A stretch of DNA of 64,000 nucleotides from Clostridium mobile (GTDB lineage: Bacteria > Bacillota > Clostridia > Clostridiales > Clostridiaceae). Position 1 is the stretch's first letter; each line of letters begins with the position of its first letter. Shown piece after piece: positions 28,786 through 37,605 of this stretch. Below the pieces are notes generated by a model, which worked only from the letters and a program-made list of their open reading frames with translations, searched no databases and had not been told where the DNA came from. The stretch spans positions 1,073,743 to 1,137,742 of the forward strand of contig NZ_JAHLQF010000002.1 in assembly GCF_018918285.1 (NCBI RefSeq). The letters are read 5' to 3'. A program made the position numbers and the translations under genes.

Positions 28786-29487
28786 GTGTTATTCATTAAT
28801 AATTTACTAAACCTATTAAGTGATAGTATTTTACTAACTGCCTATGTAAGTGGAAGAAATTCCTTTCCCCAACCCTTAGATGAAAAAGAAGAGGAATACT
28901 ATTTAACTAAATTAAAAGAAGATGGAGATCTCAATGCAAAAAATATATTAATCGAAAGAAACTTAAGATTAGTTGCTCATATAGTGAAGAAATATTCCTA
29001 TCCAGGAAAAGATATGGACGACTTGATTTCTATAGGGACCGTAGGTTTAATTAAGGCCATCGATTCATTCAATACTAATAAAGGAACAAGACTTGCTACT
29101 TATGCCGCTAAGTGTATTGAAAATGAAATATTAATGTTAATTAGAAATAATAAAAAGACTAAGGGAGAAGTATATCTTCAAGACCCTATAGGTGTTGATA
29201 AAGAAGGCAATGAAATATCTCTTATGGATGTGCTTAGCTATGAGGAAGATTCTATAGTAGAGATGGTAGAGCATAAAATACAGGTGAAAAAATTGTATAA
29301 TAAAATATGCAATTGTCTCTTAGAAAGAGAAAGATCTGTTATTGAAATGAGATATGGACTTGTAGATGGTAAACCTAAAACTCAAAGAGAAATAGCGGTA
29401 ATATTGGGTATATCAAGATCTTATGTATCTAGAATTGAAAAAAGGGCATTAAAAAAACTTTACAAAGAATTAAACAATAAGGTATAA
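28786..29487 (+). CDS. sigK: Late mother-cell sporulation sigma factor SigK
   Basis: A 233-residue sigma-70 family factor. A hydrophobic N-terminal extension (about residues 1-20) is a pro-sequence normally removed by the SpoIVFB protease. NSFPQPL, the ERNLRLVAHIVKKY region 2, and a C-terminal region 4 with TQREIAVILGISRSYVSRIEKRALKKL identify SigK. The gene is continuous: no skin element interrupts it, unlike in Bacillus subtilis. It starts with GTG at 28786 with GGAGG 7 bases upstream. It directs late mother-cell genes for coat and spore release. Confidence 0.93.
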   Translation: MLFINNLLNLLSDSILLTAYVSGRNSFPQPLDEKEEEYYLTKLKEDGDLNAKNILIERNLRLVAHIVKKYSYPGKDMDDLISIGTVGLIKAIDSFNTNKGTRLATYAAKCIENEILMLIRNNKKTKGEVYLQDPIGVDKEGNEISLMDVLSYEEDSIVEMVEHKIQVKKLYNKICNCLLERERSVIEMRYGLVDGKPKTQREIAVILGISRSYVSRIEKRALKKLYKELNNKV

Positions 29488-29582
29488 AAATGTATTAAGC
29501 ACTAGCAATTCTTGTAATTTTATTATAAAATTAAATTGGTAATAAAATATAATTAATGAATAGTATACCATAGGAGAAAAAA

Positions 29583-30356
29583 ATGAAATATACTGGACTT
29601 TTAGGAAAAAATATAGGGTATTCTCAATCTCCTCAAATTCATAACAATTATTATAGAATTAACAATATTGACTTTTATTATAAAATCTTTGATATTGATG
29701 AGAAAGATATATCAGATTTTATAGATAATCTCAAGGAAAATGACATACTAGGTTTTAATATAACTATACCCTATAAGAGAGTAATATTGAACTACTTAAA
29801 AAAAGTAAAATATCCTGCAGATAAAATAGGAGCAGTTAATACAGTGGTTTTAACTGAAGAAGGATTAGTAGGATACAATACAGATTATTATGGTTTTTTA
29901 GAAAGCTTAAAAATAAATGAAATAAATTTATATGATAAAAAAGCTCTTATAATTGGTAATGGAGGAGCAGCTAAATGTGTTTATGAAGCACTTGTAACTT
30001 TAACCTTAGGTAGTATAGATATGGTGAGTAGAAGTATTATTAAAGATAAGGATGAATTTAAAAATATTAATAAATTTTTAATCTTAGGAGAAGAAAATGA
30101 TTATTCGCCTTACCATATAATAATAAATTGTACACCAGTGGGTGGAGAAAATTATAAAGATATTTCACCAATAAATCTTGGTGAAATTAATGAAAATTTA
30201 ATAATTTATGATTTAAATTACTCGCCAAGTAAAACTAAGCTATTAAAAGAAGGAGAGCTTCTAGGAGCTAAAATAATTAACGGAGAACTCATGCTTAAAT
30301 TACAAGCGTACAAAGCAATAGAAATTTGGAAACAACATAGGTTAGAGAGGAGATAA
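29583..30356 (+). CDS. aroE: Shikimate dehydrogenase
   Basis: AroE reduces 3-dehydroshikimate with NADPH in aromatic amino-acid synthesis. The 257-residue protein has the substrate site GKNIGYSQSPQIHN near 8-21, the NITIPYK loop with its catalytic lysine near 60-66, GAVNTVV, and the GNGGAAK nucleotide loop. No other shikimate gene is adjacent. It is 5 bases upstream of pilT, an unexpected partner that may share only transcription. Confidence 0.93.
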   Translation: MKYTGLLGKNIGYSQSPQIHNNYYRINNIDFYYKIFDIDEKDISDFIDNLKENDILGFNITIPYKRVILNYLKKVKYPADKIGAVNTVVLTEEGLVGYNTDYYGFLESLKINEINLYDKKALIIGNGGAAKCVYEALVTLTLGSIDMVSRSIIKDKDEFKNINKFLILGEENDYSPYHIIINCTPVGGENYKDISPINLGEINENLIIYDLNYSPSKTKLLKEGELLGAKIINGELMLKLQAYKAIEIWKQHRLERR

Positions 30357-30361
30357 TTAAC

Positions 30362-31417
30362 TTGGTATCTTTAAATAGTTTGTTAGAAACCACAATCAAA
30401 GAAAAGGCGTCTGATTTACACATCACTGTTGGTGTATCACCAGTGATTAGGGTAAATGGTGATTTGAAAAACATAGGAGAGGACAAATTAACCCCAATAG
30501 AGACTGAAAAATATGTTAGAGAAATTTTAGGTGACTTATATGAAGAATATATGCTGAAAGGTGAAATTGATACATCTTTTTCAGTATCTGGACTAGGAAG
30601 ATTTAGGGTAAATGTTTTTAAACAACGAGGCAGTGATGCGGCTGCAATAAGAGTAGTAGGACTTAAAGTTCCAACAATAGGAGAATTGAATTTACCACCA
30701 GTGATAACTAATTTAACTAATAAACAAAGAGGATTAGTATTGGTAACTGGACCTACTGGTAGTGGTAAGAGTACAACTTTAGCAGCAATGATAAATGAAA
30801 TTAATTCTAACAGAGCAGCTCATATAGTTACACTAGAAGATCCAATAGAATATTTACATAAGCATAACAAATCCATAATCAATCAAAGAGAAATAGGTAA
30901 GGATAGTAAAAGTTATGCTAATGCACTAAAATCCGTTTTAAGAGAGGATCCAGATGTTATACTAGTAGGAGAAATGAGAGATCTTGAGACTATTTCTATT
31001 GCTCTAACAGCTGCAGAAACCGGTCATTTAGTATTTTCAACCCTTCATACTATAGGAGCAGCTAAGACTATAGATAGAATTATAGATGTTTTCCCTCCTT
31101 ATCAACAGCAGCAAATAAAAATACAACTTTCTGCAGTGTTAAAAGGAGTAATATCACAACAATTAATTCCAAGAGCTGATGGCAATGGAAGAATTGCTGC
31201 ATTTGAAGTTATGGTTTCTACTCATGGAATACAGAATTTAATAAGAGAAGGGAAGACGCATCAAATAGAGTCTTCAATACAAACAGGTGGGAAATATGGA
31301 ATGAAAACTATGGATATGTCCATATCTGAAATAATAAAAAAAGGACTTATAAGTAAAGAAGATGCTATTGCGTATTCTGTAGATAGAGAAATGTTAAGCA
31401 GATTAATTAATTTATAA
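30362..31417 (+). CDS. pilT: Type IV pilus retraction ATPase PilT
   Basis: A 351-residue hexameric ATPase that depolymerises type IV pili for twitching motility. It has Walker A GPTGSGKST at 130-138, the Asp-box LEDPIEYLH, Walker B-like VGEMRD, and the PilT-type AIRVVG and C-terminal AYSVDRE segments. The start is TTG at 30362 behind GAGAGGAG. No pilin or assembly gene is in the window, so its partners must lie elsewhere. Confidence 0.93.
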   Translation: MVSLNSLLETTIKEKASDLHITVGVSPVIRVNGDLKNIGEDKLTPIETEKYVREILGDLYEEYMLKGEIDTSFSVSGLGRFRVNVFKQRGSDAAAIRVVGLKVPTIGELNLPPVITNLTNKQRGLVLVTGPTGSGKSTTLAAMINEINSNRAAHIVTLEDPIEYLHKHNKSIINQREIGKDSKSYANALKSVLREDPDVILVGEMRDLETISIALTAAETGHLVFSTLHTIGAAKTIDRIIDVFPPYQQQQIKIQLSAVLKGVISQQLIPRADGNGRIAAFEVMVSTHGIQNLIREGKTHQIESSIQTGGKYGMKTMDMSISEIIKKGLISKEDAIAYSVDREMLSRLINL

Positions 31418-31425
31418 GAAATAAA

Positions 31426-31460
31426 AAAGAGAGGTAGTTAGAACTATCTCTCTTTAATTT
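31426..31460. terminator. Bidirectional terminator between pilT and minus-strand small ORFs
   Basis: The 14-bp stem 31426-31439 with 31442-31455 has one G-T pair. Runs of A upstream and T downstream give T tracts on both strands, so it fits termination from either side. Confidence 0.75.
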
Positions 31461-31461
31461 G

Positions 31462-31593
31462 TTAAAATACAGTATAATCGTACATCTTTAAACAATATTG
31501 GTTGTAGAGCTTGTTTATTTTTTGACTATATAAATATTTTCGTACTTTTTTATTGTTAACCATTTTTATATTTTTTTTACTATACTTTCTCAT
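31462..31593 (-). CDS. Small basic protein, unknown
   Basis: A 43-residue very basic protein (MRKYSKKNIKMVNNKKVRKY start) of unknown function. I report it because a near-ideal ribosome site, AGGAGGGG, lies 7 bases before the ATG at 31593. The frame runs to a stop beside a bidirectional terminator. The frame extends further upstream to 31653, but without a better start. No homologue is recognised. A second tiny ORF with its own ribosome site precedes it. Confidence 0.45.
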   Translation of the reverse strand: MRKYSKKNIKMVNNKKVRKYLYSQKINKLYNQYCLKMYDYTVF

Positions 31594-31636
31594 AATTACC
31601 CCTCCTAATTTCTGAAAATAAAGAAATATGAAGGGT

Positions 31637-31708
31637 CTACCAGAAAGATTCATCTTTTTTATGCAATTTTCTTAAATCTAAAAAATATATAGAATGAAAG
31701 TATCTCAT
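31637..31708 (-). CDS. Possible 23-residue peptide or leader peptide
   Basis: A short frame coding MRYFHSIYFLDLRKLHKKDE and three more residues. It starts at ATG 31708, 7 bases after a GGGGG ribosome site, and ends at TAG 43 bases before the next small ORF. It may be a leader peptide or an independent small protein. Its length gives little statistical support; the evidence is the ribosome site and the tandem layout. Confidence 0.3.
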   Translation of the reverse strand: MRYFHSIYFLDLRKLHKKDESFW

Positions 31709-31995
31709 CGTTTTAGCCCCCTTTAATGGCGCCATGGAATGGATATTTATTTACTTATATGATATCATATATAATTGAGAAATTCAAAGTTGATAATATT
31801 GCATAATGAGTTACTTATTCACACCTATTTTTTATATATTTAAATGATTATTATTTTCTTCAATGTTCCTATTAAATCCTTAAATTTAGCTATATGTGCA
31901 ATAATTATTTAATTAATTGTAAATAATTAATGCATATATATAGTAATTATGAAATTTTTGTGCTAAAATAACTGTGAATTAGGGGGGAATATTAA
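31709..31995. other. AT-rich intergenic region with 16-bp palindrome
   Basis: No gene is visible. TATATGATATCATATA at 31756-31771 is a perfect 16-bp palindrome. A weak minus-strand promoter (TTGAAT-17-TATCAT) overlaps it, and would serve the small minus-strand ORFs. The plus-strand promoter of the glycosyltransferase gene must lie in the last 60 bases. Confidence 0.4.
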
Positions 31996-33276
31996 ATGGA
32001 AATTATAAATAGCTTAATTCTCGAAGTATCAAAAGTAGCAACCTATATAGTATACATAATTTCTATGTACTATTTGTTTATTTCCTTTTTCGGATTGTGG
32101 AGAAGAAAGGATGAAGAGGAAATTCCGCCGAAGAAGAGCTTCGCGTTAGTAATCGCAGCTCACAATGAAGAGATAGTTATAGGCAACACCGTTCAAAGTT
32201 TATTGGACATAGATTATCCACGAGAGTTATATGACATATATGTTATAGCAGATAATTGTACAGATAGAACAGCACATAGAGCTAGAGAAAAAGGTGCTTT
32301 TGTCTATGAGAGGAATAATATCAAAAAAGTGGGTAAAGGATATGCTTTAGAATGGATGTTTGATAAACTATTCAAAATGGATAAAAAATATGATGCTGTA
32401 GCTATTTTCGACGCTGATAACTTAGTACATAAGAATTTTTTAAGAGAAATTAATAAAAAGATGTGCAAAAATTATAAGGTGGTTCAAGGCTACCTTGATA
32501 GTAAGAATCCTGTAGACACCTGGATTACTGGCAGCTATTCAATTGCATTCTGGACATCAAATAGAATGTTCCAACTTTCAAGAAGCAATTTAGGATTGTC
32601 AAATCAGCTGGGGGGTACAGGATTTTGTATCGACATAGATGTGCTTAAAGAACTAGGATGGGGAGCTACATGCCTAACAGAAGATTTAGAGTTTACTTGT
32701 AAACTGGTGCTAAACGGTTACAAGGTAGGATGGGCTCATGATGCAATAATATATGACGAAAAACCGCTAACATTAAAACATTCATGGGCTCAAAGAAGAA
32801 GATGGATGCAAGGTTTTGCTGATGTATCCCATAGATATTTTTTTAAGCTAATAAAAAGGTCAATAAGAAAATTTGATTTTAAAGCATTAGATTGTGCATT
32901 ATATACTATTCAACCAATAGTTATAATATTAACTGGTTTTTCAATGGTGGCATCAATCTTTAATTATTTAGTAAGAGCTTATAACTTAATGATTAATTTT
33001 AATACACATATAAATATTTATTCTATGAACTTTAAATTAGTGGCGTTACTTGGTATATTGGTATCAATTATGCAATTTATTTATACACCTTTCATATTGC
33101 TATTGGATAAAAAATTAAGCCCTAAAATATTTTGGTATTACTTAATTTATCCTATATATACAATAACTTGGTTACCAATATCAATTCAAGGTATTTTAAG
33201 GAAAAATGATAAGGTATGGAGTCATACTCCTCACACGAGGGATGTACACATTAATGAACTAGAAAAAGCCAATTAA
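31996..33276 (+). CDS. Membrane-bound family 2 glycosyltransferase
   Basis: A 426-residue processive-type GT2 enzyme, resembling hyaluronan/cellulose synthase-like transferases. It has an N-terminal membrane segment (about 10-32), an IAAHNEE nucleotide-sugar motif near 53, IADNCTD, the DADN metal site near 137, EDLEFTCKL near 232, and the QRRRWMQG motif near 269. Three to four C-terminal membrane segments follow. It likely builds or exports a surface polysaccharide; the sugar is unknown. GGGGGG serves as ribosome site. It stands alone with its own terminator. Confidence 0.85.
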   Translation: MEIINSLILEVSKVATYIVYIISMYYLFISFFGLWRRKDEEEIPPKKSFALVIAAHNEEIVIGNTVQSLLDIDYPRELYDIYVIADNCTDRTAHRAREKGAFVYERNNIKKVGKGYALEWMFDKLFKMDKKYDAVAIFDADNLVHKNFLREINKKMCKNYKVVQGYLDSKNPVDTWITGSYSIAFWTSNRMFQLSRSNLGLSNQLGGTGFCIDIDVLKELGWGATCLTEDLEFTCKLVLNGYKVGWAHDAIIYDEKPLTLKHSWAQRRRWMQGFADVSHRYFFKLIKRSIRKFDFKALDCALYTIQPIVIILTGFSMVASIFNYLVRAYNLMINFNTHINIYSMNFKLVALLGILVSIMQFIYTPFILLLDKKLSPKIFWYYLIYPIYTITWLPISIQGILRKNDKVWSHTPHTRDVHINELEKAN

Positions 33277-33304
33277 AAGAAAGATTTCATAATCTTTCTT
33301 TTTT
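33275..33304 (+). terminator. Terminator after GT2 gene
   Basis: The arms at 33275-33286 and 33291-33302 form a perfect 12-bp stem with a 4-nt loop, followed by T residues. Confidence 0.8.
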
Positions 33305-33447
33305 CGTTAAAAAATATGTATATTAATGTATATATTTTTTAAATAAGGCTGAAATATAGGTTAAATTTTTTTCTGCTTTTAGAGGAAAAAACTCTTTTTT
33401 GTTGAATATATAACTTAACGGTTCTCTTTAAGGAGGTTGTGGATAAC

Positions 33448-34722
33448 ATGAATGAATATGTAGTAGGAATCGATATAGGATCTTCAAAAGTGTGTGCAGC
33501 AGCAGGTAGATTAGATAGAAACAATAAAATTCAAATTATTGGTATTACTTCAACTCCTTGTAGTGGTTTAAAGAGAGGTATAGTAGTTGACATAGATAGT
33601 ACCGCTGATGGGATAATAAAAGCTTTAGAACAGCTCGAAAGAATGATTGATTCTAAAATTAAAGACATTTATATTTCTATTTCAGGAGAAATTTGTGAAA
33701 TTACTTCTAATAGAGGAGTGGTAGCAGTTTCGGCTGAAGATAGAGAAATAACAAAAAATGACGTTGATAGAGTATTAAAAGCAGCTAAAATTATTTCAGT
33801 TCCATCCGATAAAGAGATAGTAGGTGTAGTGCCTGAACAATTTGTTGTAGATGGATATGATAATATTACAGATCCAGTTGGTATGTGTGGGATGAGATTA
33901 GAGGTAGATGCGCAAATAATAATGTGTCAATCTACTATAATTAGTAATCTGTTTAAGAGCATCAACAAAGCTGGATTTCAAAGTAAAGGAATAGTTTTTC
34001 AGCCAATAGCAACTGCTTTAGCTGTTATGAACAGTGAAGAAATGAAAATAGGAACTCTTTTGTTAGATATTGGAGCTGAAACAACAAACATATCAGTGTT
34101 TAAGGATAATAAATTAGTATTAAATGATAAATTACCTTTAGGCGGAAACACTATAACAAATGATATATCACTTTGTTTAAAACTTCCTCAATCAGAGTCA
34201 GAAAAAATTAAAATTAAATATGGTAACATTACGGACGCTTTTGATAATGAGGATTTTAAAATTAAAATTAATGCTAACTATGATAGTATTGTAGAGGTTA
34301 GCAATAATTTATTAAATGATATAATTGCTGCAAGAATTGAAGAGATTATGTATTTATTAAAAAAGAAATTGGACTTACATGGTTATTTAGAAGAAATTTC
34401 AGGTATAGTCGTAATAGGGGGAGGTATAAGTTTAGTAAAAGGTAGCATTGATATTTGTAGAGAAATTCTAGGAAAACCTGTTAGAATAGGAATTCCAGAA
34501 TACATTGGTGCAGAAAACACAATGTATTCATCTGCTATTGGAGTTGTAAAAGACGTAATAAGTTCAGGAAAAGTAGATTTCAAAGAAGAAAAAATAACTA
34601 AAGAAAAAAAGAAAAGTGATGTTAAATCTATTTGGAATGATGAAGATGATGAGGATAATGATGAAGAAAATGATGAAGGATTCTTCTCTAAAATAAAAGA
34701 TTTTTTTACAGACTTTTTTTAA
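33448..34722 (+). CDS. ftsA: Cell division protein FtsA
   Basis: An actin-like ATPase that ties the FtsZ ring to the membrane. The 424-residue protein has the VGIDIGSSKVCA phosphate loop near residues 5-16, LLDIGAETTNISVF near 205, and GIVVIGGGISLVKG near 315. The tail is strongly acidic (EDDEDNDEENDE) and ends in an amphipathic helix FFSKIKDFFTDFF, the usual membrane anchor. I start at ATG 33448, 11 bases after AGGAGG; the GTG at 33439 is only 2 bases from it. ftsZ follows after 23 bases. Confidence 0.9.
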   Translation: MNEYVVGIDIGSSKVCAAAGRLDRNNKIQIIGITSTPCSGLKRGIVVDIDSTADGIIKALEQLERMIDSKIKDIYISISGEICEITSNRGVVAVSAEDREITKNDVDRVLKAAKIISVPSDKEIVGVVPEQFVVDGYDNITDPVGMCGMRLEVDAQIIMCQSTIISNLFKSINKAGFQSKGIVFQPIATALAVMNSEEMKIGTLLLDIGAETTNISVFKDNKLVLNDKLPLGGNTITNDISLCLKLPQSESEKIKIKYGNITDAFDNEDFKIKINANYDSIVEVSNNLLNDIIAARIEEIMYLLKKKLDLHGYLEEISGIVVIGGGISLVKGSIDICREILGKPVRIGIPEYIGAENTMYSSAIGVVKDVISSGKVDFKEEKITKEKKKSDVKSIWNDEDDEDNDEENDEGFFSKIKDFFTDFF

Positions 34723-34745
34723 TATGAATTAAGGGAGGTATTATT

Positions 34746-35852
34746 GTGCTAGATTTCGATGTAGATGTAAAACAATTTGCGCAAATAAAAGTAATTGGTT
34801 GTGGCGGTGGAGGAAATAATGCTGTAAATAGAATGATTAAGGAAGGACTTAGGAATGTTGAATTTATAGCAGTTAATACAGATAAACAAGCATTAATGTT
34901 GTCACAAGCTTCACAAAAAATTCAAATTGGAGATAAATTAACAAAAGGACTTGGAGCAGGTGCTAATCCAGAAATTGGACAGAAAGCAGCTGAGGAAAGT
35001 AAAGAGGAAATTTCTCAGGCTATAAAAGGTGCAGATATGGTATTTATAACTGCAGGAATGGGCGGAGGAACTGGTACAGGTGCTGCTCCAGTAATTGCTG
35101 GAATTGCAAAATCTATGGGTATACTGACAGTAGGAGTTGTTACAAAACCTTTTCCATTTGAAGGAAGAAAAAGAATGCTCCATGCTGAAATGGGAGTTAA
35201 TAATTTAAAAGACAGTGTAGATACTTTAGTTACAATACCAAATGAAAGATTGCTAAATATAGTAGATAAGAAAACTACATTAATGGATTCTTTTAGATAT
35301 GCTGATGATGTATTAAAACAAGGTGTACAAGGTATATCAGACTTAATCACTATACCTGGATTAGTTAATCTTGACTTTGCTGACGTAAGAACTATCATGA
35401 CAGATAGAGGACTGGCTCACATGGGTGTTGGTAATGCAACAGGCGATAATAGAGCTCAAGATGCTGCTAAGCAAGCTATATCCAGTCCACTTTTAGAAAC
35501 CTCAATTGTTGGTGCCACAGGAGTATTGTTAAATATAACTGGTGGAGCTGATTTAGGATTATTGGAAATAAATGAGGCAGCTGAAATTGTACAACAAGCT
35601 GCTGATCCAGATGCAAATATTATATTTGGTGCAGTTATAGATGAAAGTTTAAAAGATGAAATAAGAATTACTGTTATAGCAACAGGATTTGAACAAGATA
35701 AATCAATTGCAAAAGAAAAAGGCGCATCAACTATTAACACAAAAGCTGGAAAAACTAATTCAGAAGCAGCTGCAACTGTAGAAGATAATTTTGACAATTA
35801 TAGCCCAGAAGATTTAGAAATTCCAACTTTTTTACGTAGACAAAGACTATAA
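34746..35852 (+). CDS. ftsZ: Cell division GTPase FtsZ
   Basis: The tubulin-like GTPase that forms the division ring. The 368-residue protein has the N-terminal [13 protein letters not shown] loop, the tubulin signature [11 protein letters not shown] near 104, and the C-terminal peptide [12 protein letters not shown] that binds FtsA and other partners. The start is GTG 34746 behind GGGAGG. The ftsA-ftsZ pair is separate from any mur or ftsW cluster, as is usual in clostridia. Confidence 0.97.
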   Translation: MLDFDVDVKQFAQIKVIGCGGGGNNAVNRMIKEGLRNVEFIAVNTDKQALMLSQASQKIQIGDKLTKGLGAGANPEIGQKAAEESKEEISQAIKGADMVFITAGMGGGTGTGAAPVIAGIAKSMGILTVGVVTKPFPFEGRKRMLHAEMGVNNLKDSVDTLVTIPNERLLNIVDKKTTLMDSFRYADDVLKQGVQGISDLITIPGLVNLDFADVRTIMTDRGLAHMGVGNATGDNRAQDAAKQAISSPLLETSIVGATGVLLNITGGADLGLLEINEAAEIVQQAADPDANIIFGAVIDESLKDEIRITVIATGFEQDKSIAKEKGASTINTKAGKTNSEAAATVEDNFDNYSPEDLEIPTFLRRQRL

Positions 35853-35867
35853 ACAACATATTATATT

Positions 35868-35907
35868 AAAAAAATCTGATCATTTAACAAAATGGTCAGA
35901 TTTTTTT
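35868..35907. terminator. Terminator after ftsZ
   Basis: A 17-bp stem with one G-T pair (35868-35884 with 35891-35907) encloses a 6-nt loop and ends in seven T residues. The A run at the other side makes it potentially bidirectional. Confidence 0.85.
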
Positions 35908-36010
35908 ATTTTTATGGGGAAATATAAAAAATAAAAATAGGAATAATTAATAAAATATGACAAAATTTTGAAGTGAATAGTTATATAATTATCTATAGAG
36001 GTGAAGGGAT

Positions 36011-36811
36011 GTGGTTATTTATTTAGATGTATTACTTTTAGAAAACTTTATTGTAAACACCTTTTTAATATTTTTAACATCAGATACGTTAAAAATAAGA
36101 GCAAAGAAGTTAAACGTATTAATAGGTGCCTTAATAGGAACTTTGTATGTTATAACTATACTTTTTAAGAGCTTAAATGTATTTAATAACATACCAGTTA
36201 AAATTAGTATGGCACTTATAATGATTTTAATTTCCTTTAGAAAAAAAAATATACTGTTTAATTTAAAGGCAACTGCCATATTTATTTTATATTCTATGCT
36301 ACTTGCTGGTTTATGCATTTTTATTGAATTTAATAAAAGTGGTGGGAGATTAGATTACGGTATAATAATTAATTTTTCTTATAAAAAACTTATGATAGCT
36401 TTAATGGTAATATACTTGATTTTAAGAAGAGTAGTATTCTTTATAAAAGATAGAAAAATATTGAATAACTACATTTACGGAGTTGAAATAGTATTAGATA
36501 GCTCTGTAAAAAAGATAAGAGCATTTTTAGATACAGGAAATGAACTTGTAGAGCCTATAACCAATTTACCAGTAATTATAGTAGAAGAGAGTTTATTTAC
36601 AAGAGAAGAGATTAAAAATTATAAATATTATTATATACCTTACAATGTTATAAATGGTAGCTATGGTAGATTAGAAGCAATTAAACCAGAGAAAATTATG
36701 ATATATAAAGAAGATTCTGTAGAAGAGAAGGAAGCACTGATAGCTTTTTGCCACAATAAATTAAGTGGTGAAGACGATTACCAAGGTTTATTATCTAGGG
36801 GAATATTATAG
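36011..36811 (+). CDS. spoIIGA: Sporulation sigma-E processing protease SpoIIGA
   Basis: A membrane aspartic protease that removes the pro-sequence of SigE in the mother cell after a signal from the forespore. The 266-residue protein has about five membrane segments in the first 145 residues and a cytoplasmic protease domain with the catalytic FLDTGN motif (Asp174). The start is GTG 36011 after GTGAAGGG. It lies 12 bases before sigE, its substrate gene. The upstream promoter has a 21-base spacer like spoIIG of Bacillus. Confidence 0.93.
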   Translation: MVIYLDVLLLENFIVNTFLIFLTSDTLKIRAKKLNVLIGALIGTLYVITILFKSLNVFNNIPVKISMALIMILISFRKKNILFNLKATAIFILYSMLLAGLCIFIEFNKSGGRLDYGIIINFSYKKLMIALMVIYLILRRVVFFIKDRKILNNYIYGVEIVLDSSVKKIRAFLDTGNELVEPITNLPVIIVEESLFTREEIKNYKYYYIPYNVINGSYGRLEAIKPEKIMIYKEDSVEEKEALIAFCHNKLSGEDDYQGLLSRGIL

Positions 36812-36823
36812 GGAGGTTAGAAT

Positions 36824-37531
36824 ATGATAAACATAAAATTATTTCTAAACAATATAATTAGCAAACTAAAGATATTTGCTAGAAAAGTCTATTATATTGG
36901 AGGGAATGACGCTCTTCCCCCACCCTTGACAAAAGAAGAGGAGGAAAATTTAGTACAAAGATTAATTTATGGAGATGAAAGTGTAAGATCAATTTTAATA
37001 GAAAGAAATTTAAGATTAGTTGTTTATATAGCTAGGAAGTTTGAGAACACTGGTGTTAATGTTGAGGATTTAGTATCAGTGGGAACTATAGGCCTCATTA
37101 AAGCAGTTAATACCTTTGATCCTGATAAAAAAATAAAGCTTGCTACATATGCATCAAGATGTATAGAAAATGAGATACTAATGTATTTAAGACGCAATAG
37201 TAAAGTTAAGGCAGAAATATCTTTCTATGAACCATTAAATGTAGATTGGGATGGAAATGAACTTTTATTATCAGATATATTGGGAACAGAAAATGATGTG
37301 GTTTATAATTTAATCGAAGATGAGGTTGATAAACAACTGCTTTTTATAGCTATGGGAAAACTAACTAATAGAGAAAAAGAAATAGTAAATTTAAGATTTG
37401 GATTAGGGGGGCATAATGAGAAAACTCAAAAAGAAGTGGCAGATATGCTAGGAATATCCCAATCCTATATTTCAAGATTAGAAAAAAGAATTATAAAAAG
37501 ACTTAAAAAAGAAATTAATAAAATGTTATAA
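36824..37531 (+). CDS. sigE: Early mother-cell sporulation sigma factor SigE
   Basis: A 235-residue sigma factor made as an inactive precursor; the first 25-30 residues are the pro-sequence cleaved by SpoIIGA. The body starts at [18 protein letters not shown], followed by the [18 protein letters not shown] region 2 and the C-terminal [22 protein letters not shown] region 4. These identify SigE. SigE drives early mother-cell genes, including spoIVA and spoIIID in known spore formers. It begins behind GGGAGG and shares an operon with spoIIGA. Confidence 0.96.
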   Translation: MINIKLFLNNIISKLKIFARKVYYIGGNDALPPPLTKEEEENLVQRLIYGDESVRSILIERNLRLVVYIARKFENTGVNVEDLVSVGTIGLIKAVNTFDPDKKIKLATYASRCIENEILMYLRRNSKVKAEISFYEPLNVDWDGNELLLSDILGTENDVVYNLIEDEVDKQLLFIAMGKLTNREKEIVNLRFGLGGHNEKTQKEVADMLGISQSYISRLEKRIIKRLKKEINKML

Positions 37532-37542
37532 GGCTTGTTCGT

Positions 37543-37572
37543 GTATAAAAATCAGCTTCAAAGGAGATAATT
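37543..37572 (+). promoter_or_regulatory. SigF-type promoter of sigG
   Basis: GTATA at 37543-37547, a 15-base spacer and GGAGATAATT at 37563-37572 match the forespore SigF consensus (GYWTA, 15-16, GGnnAnAnTW) at every defined position. This fits forespore-specific sigG transcription. A 7-codon frame (ATG 37576, stop TGA) follows before the sigG ribosome site. Confidence 0.7.
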
Positions 37573-37605
37573 AAAATGCAACAATATAGAAGGGGCTGAT
37601 TACAT

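Noticed and set aside
35456..35797. Minus-strand open frame inside ftsZ
   Set aside because: It is antisense to conserved ftsZ codons and has no ribosome site or recognisable domain.
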